From Rheinheimera maricola (lineage in GTDB: Bacteria > Pseudomonadota > Gammaproteobacteria > Enterobacterales > Alteromonadaceae), in contig NZ_JAERPS020000006.1 in the NCBI RefSeq assembly GCF_016918075.2, positions 248,001 through 312,000 of the forward strand: DNA of 64,000 bases, in the 5' to 3' direction. Both the position numbers and the translations under genes were made by a program. Shown one piece after another: positions 9,940 to 17,267 of this stretch (position 1 is its first letter; each line of letters begins with the position of its first letter). The notes under the pieces were generated by a model, which saw only the letters and a list, made by a program, of their open reading frames with translations, made no database searches and was not told the DNA's origin.

Positions 9940-10833
9940 TTGTTTCCAAATCGATATCATTCTCGCATACCGCTTGGCGGCCTAATTAGTATGCTGCTGT
10001 TGTTAAGCGCAGTGCTGACGCCAAGCGCGGTCGGACAAGACACGCCAACATTAAGTACGGTGTACTATGCTGGCCAACCTCAGCAGGATTACTACACTGA
10101 TTTACTGCGTCTGGCGCTAAGCTACCCCTGCCAGCAGCATTATAAGTTAGAGGCTTCAAAGCTGGATTTGCCGAAAAAGCGCGCCTTTGACCTGATGAAC
10201 GCCGGCCAGGGCATTGATGTAATGTATGGTAGCGCCAGCACAGAACGCTTAGCGCAATACCGGGCGGTACCTTTTCCAATACTGCGTGGTTTAATGGGGT
10301 TGCGCATCGCGCTGGTTAGCGCTGAGGGAAGAGACAAACTGGCACAAATTCACAGCTTGCCCGCGCTATCACAGCTAAGAGTAGGCCAATATGTAACCTG
10401 GAGCGACACCGCAATTTTACGTGCCAATGGCTTTAACCTGGAGACCGGCAGTGATATTGACGGCCTATACCAGATGCTGGCACTGGGCAGAATAGACTAC
10501 TTCCCACGCTCAGTACTGGAAGTACAACAGAATCAGCAACAATATGCCGCTCTGCAGTTACACATCGACCCGCATATTTTGCTGTATTACCCCACCGCAA
10601 CTTACTACTACGTTGCTAAACACAATACTGCACTGGCCGAGGCGTTATTATGCGGCTTAGAGCATGCCCAGCAGGACGGCCAATTAAATCTGCTATTTGA
10701 CCGCTATTATGGCGGCTTGCTGCAGCAGCTGGGTATTGATAAACGCCGGGTATTTAGCTTACACAATCCGTTGTTACCGGCGGGTGTGCCGCTGCAACGG
10801 CCAGAACTATGGTATACATTGCCAGATAACTAA
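9940..10833 (+). CDS. Periplasmic solute-binding-like protein (SBP_bac_3 fold), function unknown
   Basis: A 297-residue exported protein that resembles the transporter-substrate-binding-domain proteins found as stand-alone genes in Alteromonadales. After a hydrophobic signal segment (ending near SAVGQD), the order of short segments fits a type II periplasmic binding fold: a ligand-loop-like YYTDLLRLAL stretch, GQGIDVMYGS, FPILRGLMGLRIALVS, VGQYVTWSDTAIL and LALGRIDYFPRS. The reading starts with TTG at 9940, which gives a positively charged n-region; ATG 9991 is in frame but leaves a signal with no basic residues. Neither start has a strong ribosome-binding site. No transporter genes are adjacent, so a sensory or orphan role is possible. 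Confidence 0.65.
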   Translation: MFPNRYHSRIPLGGLISMLLLLSAVLTPSAVGQDTPTLSTVYYAGQPQQDYYTDLLRLALSYPCQQHYKLEASKLDLPKKRAFDLMNAGQGIDVMYGSASTERLAQYRAVPFPILRGLMGLRIALVSAEGRDKLAQIHSLPALSQLRVGQYVTWSDTAILRANGFNLETGSDIDGLYQMLALGRIDYFPRSVLEVQQNQQQYAALQLHIDPHILLYYPTATYYYVAKHNTALAEALLCGLEHAQQDGQLNLLFDRYYGGLLQQLGIDKRRVFSLHNPLLPAGVPLQRPELWYTLPDN

Positions 10834-10918
10834 GCCGGTGAGCGCCAGATTGGCACGATGATCCCGCCTAACAGTAACTTAATTTTTGCAATTGAGCTTT
10901 TGGAAGTGCTGACCAGAG

Positions 10919-11569
10919 ATGACTAAACCATCCTACTTTTACGCCACGCTGTCTATTGCGCTGCTGATTTTTATTGCCTGCATTATGATGAACGGCCCGA
11001 TGCGACCAGGCCTACCGGTAGGTGATGACCTTGCTACCAGGCTTAATTACATCAATAACAACCTGCTGCTATGGCAACTGGGCTGGCTAAGCTGGATGGC
11101 AGCCGCGCTTAGTTTACTGGCGTTTGCGGTAATGCTCTCCACCGAGCTGCAACCCTGTGCCGCCCGCCAGTATGGTGTGTTGTTGGTGGCACTGGGTATG
11201 GCGCCCGATCTGATGGCCGAAACGCTGTATGCCTTTGTTATACCGCATATCGCTATTGAGCAACTGGCCTTGCTGCAGTTTATCGACGTACTGGCCATGC
11301 ACCTGACCGGCTTTTTGGGTAACGGCTTATACAATATCGGCGGCATGCTGCTGACACTGGCGCTGTTAAAGCAGCAACCGGCGTTAAAATTGTGGCTTTA
11401 TCCGGGCCTTGTTGCCTGGCTGCTCGGTTTGGGGTTATCGGTTACTATTGCGCTACAGCAGCTGAAACTGGCGGAGTATTTTACCGCCGCCAGTATGGTG
11501 CTCAGCACCGGCTGGTTTGTGCTGATCGCCTGGAAATTATGGGGAACCGCGCATGTACGCCGCGCTTAA
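10919..11569 (+). CDS. Polytopic membrane protein of unknown function
   Basis: A 216-residue integral membrane protein with about six hydrophobic segments: near residues 7-25, 52-75, 84-104, 120-145, 158-180 and 190-208. I recognise no named family; the layout resembles DUF4386-like proteins. The last 17 bases overlap the next gene, so the two are translationally coupled and probably act together. The product ends with a basic tail (HVRRA). Confidence 0.7.
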   Translation: MTKPSYFYATLSIALLIFIACIMMNGPMRPGLPVGDDLATRLNYINNNLLLWQLGWLSWMAAALSLLAFAVMLSTELQPCAARQYGVLLVALGMAPDLMAETLYAFVIPHIAIEQLALLQFIDVLAMHLTGFLGNGLYNIGGMLLTLALLKQQPALKLWLYPGLVAWLLGLGLSVTIALQQLKLAEYFTAASMVLSTGWFVLIAWKLWGTAHVRRA

Positions 11570-12038
11570 GGTAATTCATCTCGGCTCACTGGTAATGTGG
11601 TTAGGCCCGGCGCTTGGCTCCTGGCTGGTACTGCGTTATATGCAGCAGCAAGAGGGCGAGCTAGCGCCCGCCACGGCCAAAGTGTACCGGGTGTTTTTCT
11701 GGACGCTAACGCTGGAACATATCGCCTTAGTTAGCCTGCTGCTAAGCGGCGCCACTATGGCATTAATGTACGGCTTTATAGCCATGCCGTGGCTGCAACA
11801 CAAGCTATGGCTGGTGCTGCTAATCATAGTGCCGCTGGAGATTGTCGATATCTGGCTGGGTAACTGGAAGGTAAAGCGGCTAATCGCCGCGCGTAGCGCC
11901 GGTACAGCCTTAACACCGCGCCAGCAGGCATTAGTGCAGTTTTACCATAAAGGCTTTACCAATCTGGCGCTTTTAACCCTACCCGCCACAGTGCTGGTAA
12001 TTATGTGGTTAGCTGTGTCGAAACAAGCGCTGTGGTGA
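11553..12038 (+). CDS. DUF2269-like integral membrane protein
   Basis: A 161-residue protein with four predicted membrane helices. The first helix contains a histidine (KVIHLGSLVMWLGP), as in DUF2269/CopD-like membrane proteins. It overlaps the previous membrane protein gene by 17 bases, and the MerR regulator starts 9 bases after its stop, so the three form one transcript. A decayed second copy of its 3' half lies at 13120-13297. Function is unknown. Confidence 0.7.
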   Translation: MYAALKVIHLGSLVMWLGPALGSWLVLRYMQQQEGELAPATAKVYRVFFWTLTLEHIALVSLLLSGATMALMYGFIAMPWLQHKLWLVLLIIVPLEIVDIWLGNWKVKRLIAARSAGTALTPRQQALVQFYHKGFTNLALLTLPATVLVIMWLAVSKQALW

Positions 12039-12047
12039 GGGGTGCAA

Positions 12048-12428
12048 ATGTATATTGGCGCAGTAGTAAAGCAAACCGGAGCTTCGGCAAAAGCGGTACG
12101 GTTATATGAAACCTTAGGTTTACTTGGGCCGGTACAGCGTAAAGGGGCCTATCGCTATTACAGTGCTAACCAGCTAAACCAGATTATGCTGATCCGTCAG
12201 GCACAGCAGTTGGGCTTTCGCCTGGCCGAACTAAACGAGGTGTTAGGCCCGGATGCTAATGACCCGGACTGGCCGGCATTATTGCAGCACCTAGCAGACA
12301 AACAGGCAGCAGTGCAATTGGAAATTACGCGCCTGCAGCAATTGCAGCAGCAACTGCAACTGGCTATGCAAGACATAATGCAGTGCGCCAGCCTGGTACC
12401 AAAGCCACCGGTCACGGCCTGCGCTTGA
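12048..12428 (+). CDS. MerR-family transcriptional regulator
   Basis: A 126-residue regulator. The N-terminal winged-helix includes YIGAVVKQTGASAKAVRLYE, followed by the GAYRYYSANQL wing and the LRQAQQLGF-like helix (here IRQAQQLGFRLAEL) typical of MerR. The C-terminal half is a Gln-rich coiled-coil dimerisation helix ending in a Cys-containing tail (IMQCASL...TACA). The start at ATG 12048 has GAGGGG five bases upstream; the GTG at 12042 lies inside that ribosome-binding site. It probably activates the promoter at 12425-12456, which drives the downstream flavodoxin-fold oxidoreductase. The inducer is unknown; a redox or electrophile signal is plausible. Confidence 0.85.
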   Translation: MYIGAVVKQTGASAKAVRLYETLGLLGPVQRKGAYRYYSANQLNQIMLIRQAQQLGFRLAELNEVLGPDANDPDWPALLQHLADKQAAVQLEITRLQQLQQQLQLAMQDIMQCASLVPKPPVTACA

Positions 12429-12456
12429 CTCTGCCCTAAAGGGCAGACTGTATGCT
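12425..12456 (+). promoter_or_regulatory. MerR-type promoter with 20-bp spacer and central palindrome
   Basis: A -35 box TTGACT (12425-12430) and a -10 box TATGCT (12451-12456) are separated by 20 bp. The spacer contains the perfect palindrome CTGCCCTAAAGGGCAG (12431-12446). An over-long spacer with a dyad between the boxes is the hallmark of MerR-activated promoters. The -35 box overlaps the 3' end of the merR-like gene, and the oxidoreductase starts about 40 bases downstream. Confidence 0.75.
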
Positions 12457-12496
12457 GTTATCCGACAGGTACAACTTAACCTAACGGAGCAGCAAA

Positions 12497-13075
12497 TTGA
12501 GCAGTAAAAATGTATTAATTATCAGCGTGCACAGCGACGCCGAACGGCTTGGCCAGGCGTTAGCGGCAGCCTATGCCGATGCCGCAACGGCAGCAGGGCA
12601 TAATGTAAGATGGCTACAACTGGACAAGCTTAATTTTAACCCCATATTCCCCGGCTATCACAATGCACCGCCGTTAGAGCCGGATTTACAAGCGGCACAG
12701 GCCGATCTGCTGTGGGCAGAGCATATTAGCCTGGTGTATCCCATTTGGTGGGGCAGCGTACCAGCCTTGCTAAAAGGCTTTCTTGACCGCGTATTACTAC
12801 CGGGCTTTGCCTTTAAGTACCAACCCGACAAAAAATACCCGCAACCGCTACTGACTGGCAGAACCGCGCATTTGCTACTGACCATGGACACCCCGCCCTG
12901 GTACTTTCGCTGGATATACGGTGCTCCGGGTTTGCATCAAATCAGCCGTACCACGCTGGCATTTTGCGGTATCAAGCCACTAAAAAGCCTACTGTTGGGG
13001 CCGGTGATCAGCTCGACACTGTCGCAGCGCCAGCGTTGGCTTAAGCAAGTCAGCAAACTGGCGCACAGTTTATGA
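12497..13075 (+). CDS. NAD(P)H-dependent quinone oxidoreductase, flavodoxin-2 fold (MdaB/KefF/NQO1-like)
   Basis: A 192-residue cytoplasmic FMN/FAD enzyme. The N-terminal strand and phosphate loop (NVLIISVHSDAERLGQALAAAY) and the YPIWWGSVPALLKGFLDRVLLPGFAF block match the Flavodoxin_2 family that reduces quinones or other electrophiles. The start is TTG 12497, supported by GGAG at 12486-12489 seven bases upstream; the nearby ATG at 12510 is out of frame. It is expected to be under the MerR-type promoter just upstream. Confidence 0.85.
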   Translation: MSSKNVLIISVHSDAERLGQALAAAYADAATAAGHNVRWLQLDKLNFNPIFPGYHNAPPLEPDLQAAQADLLWAEHISLVYPIWWGSVPALLKGFLDRVLLPGFAFKYQPDKKYPQPLLTGRTAHLLLTMDTPPWYFRWIYGAPGLHQISRTTLAFCGIKPLKSLLLGPVISSTLSQRQRWLKQVSKLAHSL

Positions 13076-13119
13076 CTTAAAAACTGTTGCGCCCATTCCG
13101 CTATTAGCCGCGCAACAGG

Positions 13120-13297
13120 ATAAATGGAAGGAAAACCGAAAATTGCCGCACGCCGCACCTGTGCGGCCTTAACGCCGCGCCAGCAGGCCTTGGTGCAGTA
13201 TTACCATTAAGCTTTTACCAATCTGGCGCTGATCACGCTGCCTGTTACGGTGCTGGTGATTATGTGGCTGGCAGTGTCGAAGCAAGCGCTGTGTTGA
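13120..13297 (+). pseudogene. Decayed duplicate of the DUF2269-like gene 3' half
   Basis: This stretch matches the 3' part of the gene at 11553-12038 closely. It can be read as LTPRQQALVQYYH-stop-AFTNLALITLP then VTVLVIMWLAVSKQAL, against the intact LTPRQQALVQFYHKGFTNLALLTLP. The Lys codon is now TAA (13208-13210). Homology extends left through the RLIAARSAG region to about 13120, with at least one single-base indel. The last codons and stop are preserved (ending GCTGTGTTGA). It follows the oxidoreductase gene just as the intact copy precedes merR, so it looks like the remnant of an old tandem duplication. Confidence 0.85.
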
Positions 13298-13300
13298 GTG

Positions 13301-14065
13301 CTAATTACCCTGCTGCTGGTGCAGAATAATCATTTCTTTGGCGACCAGTGCAGCTGAGGGTAAAAACATCGTTGATACTAAACGTTGATCAATGACCACA
13401 TCGTGCTTATCCGCCAGTGTCTCTTTGTTCTGTGCAATAGCGCCATTGTCGCGTAACCGGCTTTCAAGCAGAAAAGGTAGCAAGGTGCCATTTTTCGCCC
13501 AGTTTTTTTCCAGCTCGGTTGAATTAGGAAAGCTCGCCACCTTTTTGCTTTTTACTAAAAATTCACCACTAGACAGCTTTACATTGGCGATACTGGCCGC
13601 ACCGTGGCCGCCAACACCCACAATGCCACCCGCTTGGTATATGCTGGCAATAATGGCCTGGATTTCGGCATTTTGTGCTACATCAAACATCACGCCATAG
13701 CCACCACCGCTAAAAACAGCCCAATACTGCTCCGGTTTAACCTGCGCAGGTGTTAGTGAATTGCTGGCTTTTTGCTGAAAGTTTTCATACTTGATGGTGT
13801 AACTGGCAATACCCAAAGGGTCGCGCATAAAGGGCACTGCGCCACCCTGTGGCGAGACAAAATCAACCTCATAGCCATGGCTTACAAACACATGGTAAGG
13901 CGGGGCAAACTCAAACAAGTCGTTACGGGCTTCATGCTTTTCAACATCGCCCATATCAACCCTGTTAGACGCCACTATCAGCACCTTTTTAACCGGCTGC
14001 GCCGCAGCGGCAGGAACAGCACACCAAACACAGAGTAAACACAAAAGCACAGTGAACAATCGCAT
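13301..14065 (-). CDS. Exported DJ-1/PfpI-family protein lacking the catalytic cysteine
   Basis: A 254-residue protein with a signal peptide (cleavage near AAAA-QP) and a class I glutamine-amidotransferase-like fold: KKVLIVASNR, HGYEVDFVSPQGG, the FSGGGYGVMFD strand and GGIVGVGGHGAAS. In active DJ-1/Hsp31/PfpI members the nucleophile elbow reads C-H-G; here it is Gly153-His154-Gly155, so cysteine chemistry is lost. A structural or binding role, or divergence to another activity, is likely. It stands alone on the minus strand, and its 3' end abuts the decayed duplicate at 13120-13297. Confidence 0.8.
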   Translation of the reverse strand: MRLFTVLLCLLCVWCAVPAAAAQPVKKVLIVASNRVDMGDVEKHEARNDLFEFAPPYHVFVSHGYEVDFVSPQGGAVPFMRDPLGIASYTIKYENFQQKASNSLTPAQVKPEQYWAVFSGGGYGVMFDVAQNAEIQAIIASIYQAGGIVGVGGHGAASIANVKLSSGEFLVKSKKVASFPNSTELEKNWAKNGTLLPFLLESRLRDNGAIAQNKETLADKHDVVIDQRLVSTMFLPSAALVAKEMIILHQQQGN

Positions 14066-14137
14066 AACCTTTCCTTAGTAAGTAACAACACAATCAGGTT
14101 TGTCGCGGTTAAGGGGCAAAAGGTTTAAATGCAGGAT

Positions 14138-14197
14138 TCAGTTGTATGCATCGGCAATATCTTGATAAACCGCAGGGTGAAACTTAAGCGGCGTCAT
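14138..14197 (-). pseudogene. Truncated ParE/RelE-type toxin gene
   Basis: Reading minus from ATG 14197, the frame gives MTPLKFHPAVYQDIADAYN and then stops at TGA 14138-14140. The FHPAV-x-x-DI-x-x-AY pattern is the usual N-terminus of RelE/ParE-family toxins, where it normally continues for about 75 more residues. The start overlaps the antitoxin stop in an ATGA arrangement, the classic layout of such modules. No continuation of the toxin is visible in any frame before 14066. Confidence 0.75.
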
Positions 14198-14427
14198 TTA
14201 GCCTGATCTTTACCCAGCTGCTGTTTAATCTCTTGCCAGGAAACGCCAGTTACATAACCGGCTTCAATTTCACTCACCCGCTGTTCAGTTGCTGTCAGCC
14301 ATTGCTGTTCTGCATCGTCGTCTTGCTGCTGATCGAGGCTGGCAATCAGCGCATGCGCCAACCTGGCTCGTTCATCTGCAGTCAGGTTTTTACTTGACGC
14401 CAGTGCTTTCTCGAATAACGTAGTCAT
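14194..14427 (-). CDS. Antitoxin, putative addiction-module component family
   Basis: A 77-residue acidic protein of the Unstab_antitox type (PF09720/TIGR02574-like). It has an N-terminal helix with LTADERARLAHALIASLD, then an acidic Gln/Asp-rich stretch, and a C-terminal E-x-x-YVTGVSWQEI segment. These antitoxins normally neutralise a RelE/ParE toxin encoded immediately downstream with a 4-base overlap. That overlap is present, but the toxin is truncated after 19 codons, so this is an orphan antitoxin. Confidence 0.85.
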   Translation of the reverse strand: MTTLFEKALASSKNLTADERARLAHALIASLDQQQDDDAEQQWLTATEQRVSEIEAGYVTGVSWQEIKQQLGKDQAK

Positions 14428-14505
14428 TTTTTACTGCCGTAACTATCAGGATTTTTGATTGTAGCAGCTTGATTTACTGAGCCAAACCGGGGAAAAACAA
14501 TAAAA

Positions 14506-14536
14506 AAGGCCATCACAGTAAACTGTTGATGGCCTT
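14506..14536 (-). terminator. Rho-independent terminator of glmS
   Basis: AAGGCCATCA and TGATGGCCTT pair around an inner CAG/CTG extension and a short loop. On the minus strand the stem is followed by six T residues, 18 bases after the glmS stop. Confidence 0.85.
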
Positions 14537-14554
14537 AATATTTTTAACCGTAAA

Positions 14555-16384
14555 TTATTCTACCGTAACACTCTTCGCCAGGTTACGTGGCTGATCTACG
14601 TCGGTGCCTTTGATAATGGCAACGTAATAGCTTAACAGCTGCAGTGGAAGGGTGTAGACGATAGGTGCCAGGATGTCGGCGACGTGTGGCACGTTGATTA
14701 CCCGCATGGTGTCGTCAGACTGGAACTTGGCATCGGCGTCGGCGAATACGTACAGAATACCGCCACGGGCGCGCACTTCTTCGACGTTCGATTGCAGTTT
14801 TTCTAACAGTTCGTTGTTTGGCGCTACTACAATAATCGGCATTTCAGCGTCAATCAGCGCCAGCGGGCCGTGTTTTAACTCGCCTGCGGCATAGGCTTCG
14901 GCGTGAATGTAAGAAATTTCCTTAAGCTTTAACGCACCTTCCATCGCAATGGGGTATTGATCGCCGCGGCCTAAGAACAGCGAATGGTGCTTGTCGGCAA
15001 ACTCTTCTGCCAGCGCTTCAATTTGCGGCGCTAAGGCCAAGGTTTGCTCCAGCTTGGCAGGCAGGCTCTTTAAGGCATCGGTCAGTTCGCGCTGCTGCAC
15101 GGCAGTTAAACCGTTGTACTTACCAATGGCCATGGTCAGCATCGCCAAACCCACTAATTGCGTGGTAAAGGCTTTGGTTGAGGCTACGCCAATTTCAGCA
15201 CCGGCACGGGTCATAAAGGCTAAGTCAGACTCGCGCACCAGTGATGAACCGGCAACGTTACAAATGGTTAAGCTGCCCAAATAGCCGGCTTCTTTGGCTA
15301 AGCGCAGTGCGGCTAAGGTATCGGCTGTTTCGCCTGATTGCGAAATGCTCACCAGCAGGCTGTTTGGCTGCACGAACGATTTGCGATAGCGAAACTCCGA
15401 GGCAATTTCAACGTTGCAAGAAATGCCACCCAGCGATTCTAACCAGTAACGCGCCACCATACCGGAGTGGTAACTGGTGCCACAGGCGACGATTTGTACG
15501 TGCTTTACTTTTTTAAATAGCTCTGCCGCGCCGTTACCAAAGGTTTCGTCCAGCACAGAATCGGCACTTAATCGGCCTTCCAGGGTGTTGTTAATCGCGT
15601 GCGGCTGCTCGTAAATTTCTTTTAGCATAAAGTGGCGGTACTGGCCTTTGTCGCCAGCGTCGTAGCTGACGTTCGACTCGTGCACTTCACGCTCAATCGC
15701 GTTGCCGTCTTTATCGAAAATACTGACGCTGTGGCGGGTAATTTCAGCCACGTCGCCTTCTTCTAGAAACATAAAGCGGCGGGTTACTGGCAACAATGCC
15801 AGTTGATCAGAGGCGATAAAGTTTTCGCCAATACCTAACCCGATTACCAACGGGCTACCAGAGCGGGCTACCACTACACGGCTGCTATCGGTTTTGTCCA
15901 TTAATACCGTGCCGTAAGCACCGTGCAATTGTTTAACGGTTTTTTGTACCGCGGCCAGCAGGCTGCCAGCGGCTTTTAATTCTTCTTCAACTAAGTGCGC
16001 GATAACTTCAGTGTCGGTGTCTGAGGTGAACACATAACCTTTGGCTTTTAACGCGTCACGCAGTGGGCTGTGGTTTTCAATAATGCCGTTGTGCACCACG
16101 GTAATGTTGCTGGATACATGCGGGTGAGCGTTGCGCTCGCTGGGCTCGCCATGGGTAGCCCAACGGGTGTGGGCGATACCGGTGCCGCCAGCAACCGGTT
16201 GCGCTGCTACCGCATCAGATAGCTCTTTTACCTTACCTAAACGGCGCAAGCGGGTTAACTCACCCGCTTCGGTTACTACTGCCACGCCGGCTGAGTCATA
16301 ACCGCGGTATTCTAAGCGGCGTAAGCCTTCTACCAGAATATCGACTACATCACGTTGCGCTACCGCGCCTACTATTCCACACAT
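14555..16384 (-). CDS. glmS: Glutamine-fructose-6-phosphate aminotransferase (isomerising)
   Basis: A 609-residue cytoplasmic enzyme that makes glucosamine-6-phosphate from fructose-6-phosphate and glutamine, the first committed step to UDP-GlcNAc. The N-terminal amidotransferase domain begins [13 protein letters not shown], so Cys2 becomes the N-terminal nucleophile after Met removal; [13 protein letters not shown] is also present. Two SIS isomerase domains follow ([17 protein letters not shown] and [21 protein letters not shown]) and the C-terminus is the canonical KSVTVE. It is downstream of a DeoR-type regulator (48-base gap), probably as one operon. Its usual neighbour glmU is 17 kb away here, separated by accessory genes. 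Confidence 0.98.
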   Translation of the reverse strand: MCGIVGAVAQRDVVDILVEGLRRLEYRGYDSAGVAVVTEAGELTRLRRLGKVKELSDAVAAQPVAGGTGIAHTRWATHGEPSERNAHPHVSSNITVVHNGIIENHSPLRDALKAKGYVFTSDTDTEVIAHLVEEELKAAGSLLAAVQKTVKQLHGAYGTVLMDKTDSSRVVVARSGSPLVIGLGIGENFIASDQLALLPVTRRFMFLEEGDVAEITRHSVSIFDKDGNAIEREVHESNVSYDAGDKGQYRHFMLKEIYEQPHAINNTLEGRLSADSVLDETFGNGAAELFKKVKHVQIVACGTSYHSGMVARYWLESLGGISCNVEIASEFRYRKSFVQPNSLLVSISQSGETADTLAALRLAKEAGYLGSLTICNVAGSSLVRESDLAFMTRAGAEIGVASTKAFTTQLVGLAMLTMAIGKYNGLTAVQQRELTDALKSLPAKLEQTLALAPQIEALAEEFADKHHSLFLGRGDQYPIAMEGALKLKEISYIHAEAYAAGELKHGPLALIDAEMPIIVVAPNNELLEKLQSNVEEVRARGGILYVFADADAKFQSDDTMRVINVPHVADILAPIVYTLPLQLLSYYVAIIKGTDVDQPRNLAKSVTVE

Positions 16385-16432
16385 AATCTTGCTCCAAAAA
16401 AGAATGTTAAGACATTAACGCGCGCAACTGAC

Positions 16433-17200
16433 TCAGGCCTGAACCCGAATAACCTGCACGCCTTGTTGTTCAATTTGTGCCGCATCAGCTACGGCTAAAC
16501 CTTCGTCGGTGATCAACACTTTGACCATCGCCCAAGGCAATTCCAGATTGTGAATTTTGCGCCCCAGCTTGTCAGATTCCAGCATCACGATAACCTCACG
16601 AGCTACTTCTGCCATCACCCGGCTTAAACTGTATAACTCGTTGTAGGTGGTGGTGCCGCGGGCTAAATCTATACCGTCTGCACCGATAAACAGCTGGTCA
16701 AAGTCGTAATTACGCAGCATTTGTTCGGCCAACTGGCCCTGAAACGCTTCGGATTGTGGGTCCCAGGTGCCGCCGGTCATTAATAACGTGGGTTCGTTTT
16801 CCAGCTCGCGCAGTGTATTGGCAATCGCCAGTGAGTTGGTCATCACCACCAGACCACGTTTGCCAGCCAGCTCAGGCAGTAAGGCGGCAGTAGTACGGCC
16901 GCTGTCGATAATAATGCGGTAGTGATCTTTGATCAGGCTGGCGGCGGCTTTGGCAATCGCCAACTTTCGCTTTGAAACTTTTTCTAAGCTACTGTCACTG
17001 ACAAAGTCCTGCGGTACCGGTACAGCACCACCGTAACGGCGCAACAACAAACCAGCTTGTTCCAGCACAGTTAGGTCTTTGCGGATGGTTACTTCCGAAG
17101 TATTAAACCTTGCGGCCAGTTGCTCTACCGACAATTCGCCCTGTTGCTGCAGCTGGCTGACTATTAAATGTCGGCGTTGTTGGGTGTTTCGTTTATTCAT
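16433..17200 (-). CDS. DeoR/GlpR-family regulator upstream of glmS
   Basis: A 255-residue transcription factor. The DeoR N-terminal helix-turn-helix is clear (LSVEQLAARFNTSEVTIRKDLTVLE, about residues 20-45). It is followed by the DeoRC sugar-phosphate sensor domain with IDSGRTTAALLPEL, MTNSLAIANTL and FIGADGIDLARG. Its position directly before glmS, conserved in several gammaproteobacteria, suggests it senses an amino-sugar phosphate and controls glmS; this is inferred. Four TTTCG(T/A)T-type repeats lie across its own start region, which suggests autoregulation. Confidence 0.9.
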   Translation of the reverse strand: MNKRNTQQRRHLIVSQLQQQGELSVEQLAARFNTSEVTIRKDLTVLEQAGLLLRRYGGAVPVPQDFVSDSSLEKVSKRKLAIAKAAASLIKDHYRIIIDSGRTTAALLPELAGKRGLVVMTNSLAIANTLRELENEPTLLMTGGTWDPQSEAFQGQLAEQMLRNYDFDQLFIGADGIDLARGTTTYNELYSLSRVMAEVAREVIVMLESDKLGRKIHNLELPWAMVKVLITDEGLAVADAAQIEQQGVQVIRVQA

Positions 17201-17251
17201 TTCTTTCGATTAAGTTTCAAAACGAAAGTTATTTTAATACTTATTTCGTTT
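17187..17251. promoter_or_regulatory. Cluster of TTTCGTT-type repeats, candidate DeoR-type operator
   Basis: TTTCGTTT occurs at 17187-17194 and 17244-17251, TTTCGATT at 17204-17211, and the reverse form AACGAAAG at 17221-17228. CTTTCG (17203-17208) and CGAAAG (17223-17228) also make an inverted repeat with a 14-base spacer. Spaced short repeats of this kind are typical of DeoR-family operators. They sit over the promoter and start of the DeoR-type gene. Confidence 0.55.
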
Positions 17252-17267
17252 TTTGCAAGTTATGGTA

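Noticed and set aside
14066..14137. Continuation of the ParE/RelE toxin after its stop codon
   Set aside because: The codons following the stop (ILHLNLLPLNRDKPD) do not reproduce the toxin core, so an internal remnant cannot be supported.
16385..16432. glmS ribozyme or riboswitch upstream of glmS
   Set aside because: The 48-base gap is too short and shows no ribozyme-like structure; the ribozyme is also a feature of Gram-positive lineages.
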